From: VXPQ01 sp965223485
GTDB lineage: Bacteria; Bacteroidota; Rhodothermia; Rhodothermales; VXPQ01
Assembly: GCA_965223485.1 (NCBI GenBank)
Contig: OZ244993.1
Coordinates: 310,001 to 374,000 of the forward strand
Direction: 5' to 3'
Length of the DNA: 64,000 bases
Below are positions 8,381 through 17,312 of the stretch, piece after piece. The position numbers were made by a program, and so were the translations under genes. Below the pieces are notes generated by a model. That model did not search any database and had not been told where the DNA came from. It saw only the letters and a program-made list of their open reading frames with translations. The stretch's first letter is position 1; each line of letters opens with the position of its first letter.

Positions 8381-9229
8381 TTATTTCCGTCCGCCGCCGG
8401 GCCCTTCAGGTACCGTTCGCGTTGGCTCTTCAATACACTCCTCACATGTCGGCGCCCGTTCCTTTTGGTTCCCCCGGTACATTGAAAGCACCGCTGATGT
8501 CAGCTCGCTCAATCTCGTCTTCTGCCGCCCCTGCTCGTCGAAGTTATCCGGCGCGAGCCACTTTTCATAGGCGGGCTTGAGCACAGACCACTCCTCCGCG
8601 AGCATCGCAAACCAGGCAGTATCCCGACTGCGGTTACGAATGATCGCAGTGCGCCGGAAATGACCTTCGTAGGTGAAACCGAAGCGCTGCCCAGCCCGCC
8701 GGGACGGGGTATTCAGCGCATTGCATTTCCATTCGAAGCGCCGGTATCCAAGGGTCTCCAGCGCATATACGGCAAACAGATACATAGCCTCCGTGGCGAC
8801 CCGCGTACCCGCAATCCGAGGCCCCCAATAGATGTGGCCAATCTCGATCGACTGGTGGGCAGGAGCGATGCGCAACAAGGTTTGCCGTCCCTCCGCTCGC
8901 CCGGTGGCGCGATCGATCACGGCGAAGTAGAGGGGGTCGGCAGACGCCGCCGCCCTTGTTAGCCACGCATTGAACGATTCAGGCGAATCCGGTGGCGGCT
9001 CCGGCAAGTAGCGGAAACGTACAACCCGGTCTTTCGGCGTCGAAGCATCGTAGAGCTCTTCCAGATGGGTAGCCGGGTCGAGTGGTTCGAGGCGCGCATA
9101 GCGTCCCTCGAGCACTATGCGCCCGGGCGCTCTCGCAGGTCGCGCATTCTCCACCCGCGGACCGATCGGAAGTCCCGATTCGGGGTCAATCTCTTGAGGG
9201 ATCGGATCGTTGTGAATACTTTGAATCAT
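8381..9229 (-). CDS. GNAT family N-acetyltransferase (RimJ/RimL-like)
   Basis: 282 residues. The acetyltransferase fold runs from about 38 to 215: RYARLEPLDPATHLEELYDA, the central strand RAEGRQTLLRIAP, the CoA-binding IGHIYWGPRIAGTRVATEAM segment, and the tail ALNTPSRRAGQRFGFTYEG that matches the Acetyltransf_3 family. A GGGAGAT ribosome-binding site precedes the ATG. The gene starts 24 bp after the STAND gene stops and ends 85 bp before the R-M gene, so it is probably co-transcribed with them. The C-terminal 60 residues are Pro/Glu/Arg-rich and look unstructured. Its link to the defence genes is positional only; it may acetylate a small molecule or a protein N-terminus. Confidence 0.85.
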   Translation of the reverse strand: MIQSIHNDPIPQEIDPESGLPIGPRVENARPARAPGRIVLEGRYARLEPLDPATHLEELYDASTPKDRVVRFRYLPEPPPDSPESFNAWLTRAAASADPLYFAVIDRATGRAEGRQTLLRIAPAHQSIEIGHIYWGPRIAGTRVATEAMYLFAVYALETLGYRRFEWKCNALNTPSRRAGQRFGFTYEGHFRRTAIIRNRSRDTAWFAMLAEEWSVLKPAYEKWLAPDNFDEQGRQKTRLSELTSAVLSMYRGNQKERAPTCEECIEEPTRTVPEGPGGGRK

Positions 9230-9253
9230 CCGGATCTCCCGGCACTTTATGGC

Positions 9254-12200
9254 TTATTTACCGTCCGGCTTGCTCACGTCAATGACGCATACCGGGATTT
9301 TGCGGGCTTGTTCTGGGGATAGTGAATCTTCCAGCCACTGCTTCATTTCTTCGGCGTCGTCCGGGTACCCACGCTTATCATGCGGAGTCCTGGTCTCTTC
9401 CTTGCCGAACCAGAATACGAGATAAATGCCATAGCCGTCCGTGTCCGGGTCAATCGTATACTTCGCAATCAACTGGTTATGTATTGCGCTCCAGAGTTCC
9501 AGATGCGAGTTTTTTTTGATTTCCACAGGCACGTTGAAGCCTGCATAGAAAACACGTATGTCGGATCGCTTGTCGTTGGCGTACTGCCCCTCGGGTTGGG
9601 CGTCAACCCCTTGCGGGAGACATCGCCGCAGAGCCGAAAGCAGCGCATCCCGGCATAAATTTTCGTGTCTCGGTCCCCCTTCATCCTCATTCCAGTACTG
9701 ACGCCAGTCATCCGTATTGCCGGTCCGTATCTGCACGGCAAGCTCACACAGCCGATCCATCAACAAGGCCGCAAGATCGGCAGGGTTGGAGGGCGAACGA
9801 TTATTCAGCGTCTCGCAGACCTGCTTGATATTGGGATGGCGATAGTCGGCGTCGCGTCGAATCGTTCGCTGGGTGTCTTGCGCCTGCTTTAGTGTGTCGT
9901 TCCAGCGCGCCAGTGCAGGCTCAGCGAGAAGGTTGGCCAACGCATCGCTGGCCTCCTCTTCGGGAGAATCGGCAAGCTGTCTTATCAGACCACCAACAAA
10001 ATCAGAGGCTTCCTCTTCAGCCGTAATTATACGCGAACCCATGGGACTATATGGAACAAAGTAACTTCCAAAAAGGCGGATAAGAAGTTCCAATACGGAA
10101 ATATCCAAATTACGAAATGCGAATTGCGCCTTGTCACCGGAATCAATGAGATGCTCGCCAGCACCGGAAGAAATGAACTTCCACAACGAACGTATCCGGC
10201 GTCCCTTACCCTGCATGAAATCTTCCAAAGTATCGCTAAACGTCTCTGGCGAAACCATAACGCCCGCCGCCAGCCAACGTATCCGCTGAGCAACGTTCAT
10301 GCTCGTTAGAGATCGTTTCCTTTCAATCAATTTTGTCAGCGATGTCCGGTCGGCATGTTGGATCGCGGCCCAGAGCAGATAATCCAGTGATTGGACCTGC
10401 TTCAGCGTACAGCGAACCGGAAAGGCTTGGAGCAGGGGAAGACTCGCATGTTTGGCGACCTGCGCGTGATTCGGACGACGCGTGAGCGCATATAGCTCGT
10501 AGACAGGGTTACCGTTACGAAACGCACTAATGGAAAATTGCACCTGCGCCTCGGCAACAATTTCAGGACGCGCCAAAAGCAGTCGTTCGTACCACTGAGG
10601 CAAATCATTCGAGTAAGAATTGCAATGCCAGAACGTGACTGCCCTACGAATCCGGTCTTCGCCCCATTGCGATGCGTCGTCTTCCGGTGCTATTCTTTCA
10701 ACTTCCGCCAGACCCGCGAGAAAAGGCCAAGCGAGATAATGCATAGAACCCTTGTCGTGTAGATCGAGAATCTCCTCAATTGCCGGCACATCTTCCCGAT
10801 TCAGCACGCCATGCAGACCCTGCAAAGCCGCATCGGTCAAATTCTGATCGCCGTGAAGCCATTGCGCAACGGCTTTGGGACCATTGCATTCATTGGAATC
10901 TGCAAACACGCCAAAATACGCTCGTGCTATCTGATGAAGCAGATAAGAAATAGCCCGGTTTTCGCGCAAGGCGGCCTCGTTGGACCGGACATAGGCAAGC
11001 CATTCCTCCTCGCGCTTTTTCTGCTCCTCGGCGTATTGCTTGTTCTTTTCCCGATATTCCAGTATTTCTGGAGAAATGGAACAAGGAGCAAGCATCTGAT
11101 CCAGTCTCTCCTTCAACACTTTGACAGACCCTGCACGTTCTATCAAAAGATCAAGCGACAACCCCTCATTGCCATTCTGACTTGCAAGTGTACCGGCCGC
11201 TATTTCCAACAAGCGCACCGCAATTCGCGGTTTCGAATCCGCCAAGGCAACAGCCTGCTCAAGACACCAAAGGCCATAATCCGGCGGGGGATTTACGCCA
11301 TAGAGACGCTTCTCGACTCCCGATGTACAGATGTCAAAAGCAATGTTGCCATCTAATGTAGAACAACGTTTTAGTCCCTCTACGATAACCGCCTTCCGAA
11401 TTTCATGACGCTGTTCCAGCCACGAGCGTATCTCGGCAGTGGTTTCTTTATCCCTATCCCATATTCCAGAATCTCCTGCACAACCTGCGTCAAGCCAATT
11501 GTAGAGACGTTTTTCGTCGATTTGATCTCCATGCGTTTTCAGACCGCGAGACAAAAGGTTTATCGGCAGACTGTACAGTTTGCGATTCCCTAACTTCAAA
11601 GAAAGTCGCCATTCGGAAAGCCGCTCACTCAGACCATCAAGAAGTTCGATCACCTGCTCATCCGAGGATATTCTGATAAGGCTAATTTCCCAGAATATAA
11701 AATATCTCCCGAAAAAAGGGTCGCCTGTAGTCTCGGAAAAATAGTCCCAAACCTCCGATGGAGACAGATCCCGGGGATAAAGATGGGTGAGCAGCGTACC
11801 AAGAAGTTCGTTGTCAGGATCGGAAACGCTCTCGCTTTGAATGTCTGCCAACAGTGCTTTGAGTTCACTTGTTTTGTCCTCGCTGGCCGGACAATTTTGG
11901 ATGAAGGCATCAAGAGCTAATTTCCTGATGACCGACCACCATGGATTCTTGGCGTCACGAATGATTTCCAGAAGAATCCCGGAAAGGCCTGGAAGGGATT
12001 TGCTGTCCTGCAAAACACGCAGCACCAAATCGGCAACCAGTTGATGCTCTTCTCCTCGTTCAGAATCAGTCAAAATATCCCTGAACTCGGATTCCATGTC
12101 AGGCGTGGCAAGCGCCCGAAAGGCCACGGCCTGTTGCCACGCGGGGTAATCAAGCCGGGACTTCTCACCCTTCAGGGAATACAGCAACGTGTGTTTCTCA

Positions 12201-13366
12201 TCAGCAAAGAACGTACTGATATCGCCGTATAGCCCGACGCCAACCGGATCCTGCTCAATGAGGTACGCACGGGCATCCTCGCTATGCGCCGCAAGCCAGG
12301 CAGAAAGCCCCCGCATTTCCGTGACCACCATGCCGTTGCCGGTAATGAGCGCGATTATGCGGCGGGCAGACACACGCGCGCCTTCTTTGATAATGCCAGC
12401 AAGGTACCGTCCAGCAAGAAACTCGGCGATGTGGCGGTGAATCGGAACAAAACGATTATTGGATATGCCCTTGAACAACTTCGTAGCGAGTGCTGAACGA
12501 AGTGCAGCAAGGTCGTAGTCACACTGATCCAGAGCGGAATATTTTTCGTCCGGCGCGCCGCGTCGCGTATATCCATAAGCACCCGAAATCAATTGAACGG
12601 CACAAAGACGCCCGGCAGCATTGAGAAGTTGTTCAGATGAGAGTGGGTTATTAGAATCGTGTGCATCTTGATGCTCTTCATTGTGCTCACGAACCATCTT
12701 GTCGCACGCTTTCTCGAAGAGATCCTTGCGGCTTGCGGGCCACTCATCACCAGTGCCAACGACATCGGCCAACATCTTAAGAGTCTGTGGATTCTTGAGA
12801 AATCCGTCTACGCGGTTCTCGTGGGCTGAGTCGATGAATACACTGGCATTCGGGATATCTGACCGAGCTTTCAAAATTTTCTCGATATCACCGGGAGTAA
12901 GGGGATCGAGTTGAAGAATGATCAGGCCGGAATCTCCAGTTATGGTCTGTAACTTATTCTCATCGAGTCTTCCCCGCCAGTCAGCGTGGCGACACGATAA
13001 ACGAAAACGCGGAGCGCCGAGTGCACGAAGAAGCTTCCGAATTTCCCTGAACTGTGCCCCCACATCCTGAGAGCCTGCCCTGACCTCATCCAGCCCATCA
13101 ATGAAGATCGTCTTTCCTCGCCATTTGGCTGGCAAATCATTCGCATTATATGATAGAAATTCATCGGCAGAAACCGGAGGATAATACGCTTCCTCACCAA
13201 GCACCTCGCACTCCATCTCGAACGCTGTTGACTTCCCTGCGCCGGGATCGCCGAGCAATACATAGGCCGGAACAGAACGGAACGCCTCAAGAGGCTGGGG
13301 ATCCACCTCTTGGCGCCGTTCGTCGTTCCCTTCCCGAAGCTCGGTGCATGTGCGGGATACCCTCAT
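9254..13366 (-). CDS. NACHT-like STAND ATPase with C-terminal PD-(D/E)xK nuclease
   Basis: 1370 residues. The ATG at 13366 has a strong AGGGAGGTG ribosome site and overlaps the upstream ATPase stop in an ATGA. Walker A is GDPGAGKST (39-47) and Walker B is TIFIDGLDEV (86-95), with a NACHT-type acidic DGLDE. A helical region of about 1000 residues follows and is the likely sensor. The last 100 residues contain D1269, E1282-I-K1284 and a following QLIAKY, matching a PD-(D/E)xK nuclease with a Q-motif. In Avs-type STAND defence proteins the effector is normally N-terminal, so a C-terminal nuclease is a different layout. The role proposed (ligand sensing by the middle, ATP-driven assembly, DNA cleavage and abortive infection) is inferred from architecture and island context. 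Confidence 0.75.
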   Translation of the reverse strand: MRVSRTCTELREGNDERRQEVDPQPLEAFRSVPAYVLLGDPGAGKSTAFEMECEVLGEEAYYPPVSADEFLSYNANDLPAKWRGKTIFIDGLDEVRAGSQDVGAQFREIRKLLRALGAPRFRLSCRHADWRGRLDENKLQTITGDSGLIILQLDPLTPGDIEKILKARSDIPNASVFIDSAHENRVDGFLKNPQTLKMLADVVGTGDEWPASRKDLFEKACDKMVREHNEEHQDAHDSNNPLSSEQLLNAAGRLCAVQLISGAYGYTRRGAPDEKYSALDQCDYDLAALRSALATKLFKGISNNRFVPIHRHIAEFLAGRYLAGIIKEGARVSARRIIALITGNGMVVTEMRGLSAWLAAHSEDARAYLIEQDPVGVGLYGDISTFFADEKHTLLYSLKGEKSRLDYPAWQQAVAFRALATPDMESEFRDILTDSERGEEHQLVADLVLRVLQDSKSLPGLSGILLEIIRDAKNPWWSVIRKLALDAFIQNCPASEDKTSELKALLADIQSESVSDPDNELLGTLLTHLYPRDLSPSEVWDYFSETTGDPFFGRYFIFWEISLIRISSDEQVIELLDGLSERLSEWRLSLKLGNRKLYSLPINLLSRGLKTHGDQIDEKRLYNWLDAGCAGDSGIWDRDKETTAEIRSWLEQRHEIRKAVIVEGLKRCSTLDGNIAFDICTSGVEKRLYGVNPPPDYGLWCLEQAVALADSKPRIAVRLLEIAAGTLASQNGNEGLSLDLLIERAGSVKVLKERLDQMLAPCSISPEILEYREKNKQYAEEQKKREEEWLAYVRSNEAALRENRAISYLLHQIARAYFGVFADSNECNGPKAVAQWLHGDQNLTDAALQGLHGVLNREDVPAIEEILDLHDKGSMHYLAWPFLAGLAEVERIAPEDDASQWGEDRIRRAVTFWHCNSYSNDLPQWYERLLLARPEIVAEAQVQFSISAFRNGNPVYELYALTRRPNHAQVAKHASLPLLQAFPVRCTLKQVQSLDYLLWAAIQHADRTSLTKLIERKRSLTSMNVAQRIRWLAAGVMVSPETFSDTLEDFMQGKGRRIRSLWKFISSGAGEHLIDSGDKAQFAFRNLDISVLELLIRLFGSYFVPYSPMGSRIITAEEEASDFVGGLIRQLADSPEEEASDALANLLAEPALARWNDTLKQAQDTQRTIRRDADYRHPNIKQVCETLNNRSPSNPADLAALLMDRLCELAVQIRTGNTDDWRQYWNEDEGGPRHENLCRDALLSALRRCLPQGVDAQPEGQYANDKRSDIRVFYAGFNVPVEIKKNSHLELWSAIHNQLIAKYTIDPDTDGYGIYLVFWFGKEETRTPHDKRGYPDDAEEMKQWLEDSLSPEQARKIPVCVIDVSKPDGK

Positions 13367-14628
13367 GGCGACACCTCCCTGAACCATTGTCCGGCGGGTA
13401 CTGAGAGAAACTCGTTGAGCGGGATACCGCCTTCTCCGACAAGCAGCGAATCATGGGGGCGAAAGTGCTTCTTGAATTCGTCCATGCCGCGCAAAGCCCC
13501 CCTGTGCAAACCGCTCTTGACCTCAATGGCGATAGCGCGATCACCTCGTTGCAAGACAAAATCCACTTCAACCGACCCTTCTCTCCAATAATGAAGACGG
13601 ATGTCGGACGTCGCAGTATTGAACAGATGCGCCCCCACCGCACTCTCGACAATGCGCCCCCAGAATGTCCGGTCCGCCTGCGCTTCATCGAAAGAATACC
13701 CCGAACCGGCCGTCATCAGAGCCGTGTTGAGCACGTTGAACTTGGGACTGGAGGATTTGCCCAGATGCGGTCGGTTCGAATACTTCAGTAGCCCGGCGAG
13801 CAGTCCGGCGCTCGACAACAAGTCGAGATAGCGCGCCAGCGTGGTCGTGTTGCCAGCATCCTGAAGCTGGCCCAGCATCTTGTTGTAGGACAGTATTTCC
13901 CCTGAATATGCAGCGCCCAGTTCGAAGAGTCGTCTGAGCAACGCAGGCTTGTCCACCCGGGTCAGCGCCAGAAGGTCTCGCTCGATATTCGGCGCGATGA
14001 GCGCATCGAGAATGTAGCCCCGCCACCGGCCCGGCTCCCGAACGAAAGGAGCTGCACCCGGATAACCGCCAAAATAGAGATAAGTCGGCAGATCGAAATC
14101 GAAGGCTCTGGACATTTCCGCGAACGACCAGTGCCTGACATGGATGGATTCGTAGCGACCGGCAAGACTCTCGCTCAATCCCGATTGCATGAGCAGCGGA
14201 GCCGAGCCAAGAATAACCACATGCAGGGGGCAACCACTGGCACGATCAGCATCCCACAAACCCTTGACGGTTTCCGACCAATCGGAAATTTTCTGAATCT
14301 CGTCGAATGTCAGAATGAATCTTCCTGATCGCCCCGCCTTGCGCCGGGCGACCTCCCAGTTACGCACAAGCCAGGTCGTATCCTTATCCTTCGGACCATG
14401 AGACACAGAAGTGGTGGTCTCGGCCGGATCGAAAGGAGGAAAAGGAGTTGACGAATCGGGTTCGTCCACAGGGCAATAGAGGTGCTCACAGGGAATCTGC
14501 CTCAGCGCCTGACGCACAATAGTGGTCTTGCCGGTCTGGCGCGGCCCGAACAGAGCAATGATCTGACAAGGCTCTTCGCCCAACCGCTGAACGAGGGTGC
14601 TGACTTGGGTGCGCTGGAAAGGGTTCAT
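13363..14628 (-). CDS. AAA_14 / DUF4143 ATPase
   Basis: 421 residues with the two-domain plan of this family. The N-terminal AAA_14 ATPase has Walker A GPRQTGKTT (28-36) and Walker B FILTFDEIQ (104-112). The C-terminal DUF4143 domain ends in EVDFVLQRG...AIEVKSG (about 354-373), a PD-(D/E)xK-like D...E-x-K arrangement. Its stop overlaps the STAND ATG (ATGA), so the two proteins are likely made in a fixed ratio. An 18-bp-arm perfect palindrome lies 7 bp upstream of the start and is a candidate operator. Family members are widespread and poorly characterised. Participation in the STAND system is inferred from coupling. Confidence 0.85.
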   Translation of the reverse strand: MNPFQRTQVSTLVQRLGEEPCQIIALFGPRQTGKTTIVRQALRQIPCEHLYCPVDEPDSSTPFPPFDPAETTTSVSHGPKDKDTTWLVRNWEVARRKAGRSGRFILTFDEIQKISDWSETVKGLWDADRASGCPLHVVILGSAPLLMQSGLSESLAGRYESIHVRHWSFAEMSRAFDFDLPTYLYFGGYPGAAPFVREPGRWRGYILDALIAPNIERDLLALTRVDKPALLRRLFELGAAYSGEILSYNKMLGQLQDAGNTTTLARYLDLLSSAGLLAGLLKYSNRPHLGKSSSPKFNVLNTALMTAGSGYSFDEAQADRTFWGRIVESAVGAHLFNTATSDIRLHYWREGSVEVDFVLQRGDRAIAIEVKSGLHRGALRGMDEFKKHFRPHDSLLVGEGGIPLNEFLSVPAGQWFREVSP

Positions 14629-14635
14629 ACCTATA

Positions 14636-14673
14636 AATTACGCTATTGAGTAAAATTACTCAATAGCGTAATT
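14636..14673. promoter_or_regulatory. perfect palindrome upstream of the DUF4143 ATPase (copy B)
   Basis: Two 18-bp arms separated by two A residues; the inner core is ATTGAGTAA-AA-TTACTCAAT. It sits 8-45 bp ahead of the ATPase start codon, where a repressor would overlap the promoter. There is no T-tract, so it is not a typical terminator. Related palindromes lie at 3416-3452 and 15222-15259. Confidence 0.6.
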
Positions 14674-14704
14674 CAAAAACTTCGAATCCACCGAATCTGC
14701 CCCC

Positions 14705-15133
14705 CTACTCCACCCAGATAGCGATCGCATCCACGTAGATGGGATTCCCCGTCGATCCAACACCCAGTGCGACCGGATCTGCAATCATCCGCACCCTGTC
14801 GGTATGGTTAACCACCCAAACCCCATCGCCCATCTCCTTCACGCCCGCTACCACAATACCGTTGGCCCCCAAAGCGCCCGCCTTATTGCGCAGCATGGCG
14901 ATCAATTTGCCAGGGTTGGTGCGAACAATGTCATTCACGTCCAAGCTGCGGTGGAGCAACGCAATGCGCGTATGCTCCGGCAATTCGTCCTCTTCCGTAA
15001 ACACCTGCACCTCGGATTCCGGCACCGGAGGACGGCCCTGTCCTGCCCCCAGCATCGTGTAACTTATGCTGGTGCAGCCGGAAACCAGCGCAGCGAGCAC
15101 AAAGAGCAAGGAAATGCTTGTGTGGATTTTCAT
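14705..15133 (-). CDS. small lipoprotein, paralogue of the 15302-15685 gene
   Basis: 142 residues from the ATG at 15133 (MKIHTSISLLFVLAAL), with lipobox LVSGC and Cys about residue 20, so it should be a lipidated envelope protein. After a Pro-rich linker it has EVQVFTEEDELPEHTRIALLH, then AGALGANGIVVAGVKE, a pattern seen in small envelope proteins with a YbjQ/SHOCT-neighbour-like alpha/beta fold. I do not recognise a named family. The upstream gene shares the signal peptide style and the core motif EVQVF..RDELPEHTR.ALL, so they arose by tandem duplication. Function unknown. Confidence 0.75.
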   Translation of the reverse strand: MKIHTSISLLFVLAALVSGCTSISYTMLGAGQGRPPVPESEVQVFTEEDELPEHTRIALLHRSLDVNDIVRTNPGKLIAMLRNKAGALGANGIVVAGVKEMGDGVWVVNHTDRVRMIADPVALGVGSTGNPIYVDAIAIWVE

Positions 15134-15221
15134 ATCGTTACCTCCTTGACGATAAACCATGAATCGCGTACTCCAGCGCGCGGACTATGCATCTCTGCCC
15201 AACTCAGCCCTTCAAAAACGC

Positions 15222-15259
15222 AATTACCCCATTGAGTAAAATCACTCAACAGGGTAATT
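15222..15259. repeat. GAGTAA/TTACTC-type palindromic element, copy C
   Basis: An imperfect inverted repeat with AATTACCC...GGGTAATT outer arms and the inner core ATTGAGTAAAATCACTCAA. Together with its right flank (to about 15295) it aligns with copy A at 3416-3490. It lies between the two paralogous lipoprotein genes, upstream of the 14705-15133 gene. Confidence 0.55.
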
Positions 15260-15301
15260 GACAGGACGCAGGCGCAACGCGCACACCCTATCGCGCTACG
15301 C

Positions 15302-15685
15302 CTAATGCACCCGTATAGCCAGCGCCTGACCGCGCCGCCCGGACTCGTTATAGCCGGTGAGAGGATCGCCGGATATTCTGATATCCCCGCCCAGATCCGT
15401 CTGACCGAGCAACACAACGCCGTTCGCCCCCAGGGCGCCCGCCGCTTCGCGCAGCTTTTCGATCAGCTTGCTCTCGGTGGTGAGGTTATCGAAGGTCTTG
15501 CCGTAGAGCAGCGCAACGCGCGTATGCTCCGGCAGTTCGTCCCGCTCGAAGAACACCTGGACCTCGGGCGCCGGCACCGGAGCATACCCCGGCCCCGTGT
15601 CGAGCATGGTGTGGTTTATGCTGACGCAGCCGGAAACCAGCACAGCGAGCACGAAGAACAGGGGAATGCTTGTATAGGTTTTCAT
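15302..15685 (-). CDS. small lipoprotein, paralogue of the 14705-15133 gene
   Basis: 127 residues with signal peptide MKTYTSIPLFFVLAVL and lipobox LVSGC. The body has PEVQVFFERDELPEHTRVALLYG and AAGALGANGVVLLGQTD, parallel to the neighbouring paralogue, but the C-terminus is shorter and different. The upstream 15749-15826 segment closely resembles the DNA in front of the oxidase at 17208-17307, so the two genes share a leader. Envelope location is predicted; the function is not known. Confidence 0.75.
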   Translation of the reverse strand: MKTYTSIPLFFVLAVLVSGCVSINHTMLDTGPGYAPVPAPEVQVFFERDELPEHTRVALLYGKTFDNLTTESKLIEKLREAAGALGANGVVLLGQTDLGGDIRISGDPLTGYNESGRRGQALAIRVH

Positions 15686-15748
15686 GTTGTTACCTCCGTG
15701 GCGATGTCCATGAACCGTTTATTCCGCGCGCCGGCTACATCTCTTTTC

Positions 15749-15840
15749 CGATACGGCCCGTAAATCGGAATATACCGAACGGCCTTGTTTACTGTACCAT
15801 GATTTTCAAACAATATCCGTGCCAAATCAACCACCAAACA
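15749..15840. repeat. direct repeat left of the FAD oxidase gene
   Basis: About 90 bp aligning with 17208-17307. The common parts are CGA(T/C)ACGGCCCG, then AATATACCGAA(C/T)GG, and later AATATCC(G/A). It includes the stop codon of the oxidase gene, so the oxidase is bracketed by two diverged copies of the same intergenic DNA. Confidence 0.55.
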
Positions 15841-17182
15841 AATTTTCCTGCACAAAAGCGTTACGAAACTTTCCGTCCGGGTCGTACTCCCGGAGCAATT
15901 CCCTGAAGGCGGGCGCCTTTTCGTACCGCGATTGCAACCGGTCAGGCGCCATCGTAAAGAGTTTCCCCCAATGCGGACGCGCTCCGAAGGGCTCGATCGC
16001 TTCTTCAATGACGGGAAGTAGTTGCCGGAGCGCATCCCAGTCCTGCTCCCAGGTACAATGAAAAGCGACGCTGGGCCGGTCGAAACACATACTCATCCAC
16101 AGATCGTCCCGGTCGATGGTGCGCACCTCCGAGATCATCAGTAGCGAAGCGAACCGGTCCCCCATCCCCTGAAACAGTCTCGCTACGTCTCGCGCGTGTT
16201 CCCGGGGAACGAAGTATTCGCTTTGCAATTCCTTGCCGCTGCTCGGGGTGAAGTCCATGCGAAAATGCGGCAACCGCTCATACCAGGGGCCGGGCGTCCC
16301 CATCTGTTCCGTACAATTCACGGCCGAGAGTTCCAGAATCGGATGCACATTCCTTGTCGCCAGATTCGCGCCGAAAAACGTGGGGTCCGCCTCGAACGCA
16401 TCGTCCCCCGCTACCCGCTTGATCCAGACCTGATTCACCGCGTCCGTTCGCCAGTCCGTGAACAGGCTGACGCTGTAGCCGCTCGACATGATTTCATCGA
16501 AATGATCGTCCAGCGAGGCCACCGGGAGGTCCAGGTAGACATGCTGAATCATGTCGAAGGCGGGCTGGATATCCAGGGTAACCTCCGTAACCACCCCAAG
16601 TCCGCCGAGGCCCACGACCGCTCCGGCGAACCGTTCGCCGTCCTCCTCACGGGAGAGGGTAACCAGATCGCCGTTCGCATCGATGAAGGTGATCCCGGCG
16701 ACCGCCGTGGCCAGATTCCCGTTGGCCACGCCCGAACCGTGGGTGGCCGTGGCGCAGGCGCCTGCCACGGAAATATGCGGCAGGGAAGCCAGATTATGCA
16801 AAGCATAGTCTCGTTCCTGGAGGTAGGGAGCAAGATCGCCGTAGCGCATGCCGGCCCCCACCGTCACCCTGTTCGACGCCTCGTCGAGATGCACCACCTG
16901 ATTGAGATGCTCAAGGGAGATTTGCGCCTCGGTGCTGTCGGCGATGGCGTTGAAGCAATGGCGCGAACCGAGCGGCCGGAGCCTGGGCGTGTTCCTCACG
17001 AGTTCCTGCGCCTCGGCGACCGTTTGCGGCAGATGCAGCCGGTCCGTAGAATAGATGAGATTTCCCGCCCAATTCGTCCGGGGCGGAAGAACTGCTTCCT
17101 CCGGCCTGCAGGAGGCCAGTGGAGAAAGGATGCCGCCCGCCATCAGGGCAGAGCATGTTTTCAGGAAGGTTCTCTTGTCCAT
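15827..17182 (-). CDS. FAD-binding oxidase (D-arabinono-1,4-lactone/alditol oxidase-like)
   Basis: 451 residues from the ATG at 17182, chosen because it begins the export signal MDKRTFLKTCSALMAGG. A Cys in LSPLASC suggests a lipoprotein-type signal. The FAD-binding PCMH domain follows: LHLPQTVAEAQELV, PLGSRHCFN, VGAGMRYGDLAPYL and the flavin-contacting GACATATHGSG, then VVGLGGLGVVTEVTLDI. The C-terminal ALO-type domain ends with RPHWGKLF and DPDGKFRNAFV. Family members oxidise sugar lactones or alditols and produce hydrogen peroxide. An exported version suggests periplasmic sugar oxidation. It lies head-to-head with the SDR, 130 bp apart, and is bracketed by the 15749/17208 direct repeats. 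Confidence 0.85.
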   Translation of the reverse strand: MDKRTFLKTCSALMAGGILSPLASCRPEEAVLPPRTNWAGNLIYSTDRLHLPQTVAEAQELVRNTPRLRPLGSRHCFNAIADSTEAQISLEHLNQVVHLDEASNRVTVGAGMRYGDLAPYLQERDYALHNLASLPHISVAGACATATHGSGVANGNLATAVAGITFIDANGDLVTLSREEDGERFAGAVVGLGGLGVVTEVTLDIQPAFDMIQHVYLDLPVASLDDHFDEIMSSGYSVSLFTDWRTDAVNQVWIKRVAGDDAFEADPTFFGANLATRNVHPILELSAVNCTEQMGTPGPWYERLPHFRMDFTPSSGKELQSEYFVPREHARDVARLFQGMGDRFASLLMISEVRTIDRDDLWMSMCFDRPSVAFHCTWEQDWDALRQLLPVIEEAIEPFGARPHWGKLFTMAPDRLQSRYEKAPAFRELLREYDPDGKFRNAFVQENLFGG

Positions 17183-17207
17183 TCTTTTTCGCCGTTTGTA
17201 CGACACG

Positions 17208-17307
17208 GCCCGCGAATCCGAAATATACCGAATGGTTCCGTGTATTGCGGTATAATGCCTTCGCCATTATCCTTACGGAATATCCACGTCCGATACGCAA
17301 ACAACCT
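17208..17307. repeat. direct repeat right of the FAD oxidase gene
   Basis: Partner of 15749-15840. It occupies the divergent promoter region between the oxidase and the SDR. Confidence 0.55.
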
Positions 17308-17312
17308 GCAAC

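Noticed and set aside
8296..8445. 50-codon N-terminal extension of the R-M enzyme
   Set aside because: It overlaps the GNAT gene, has no conserved content, and the ATG at 8295 begins the recognisable protein.
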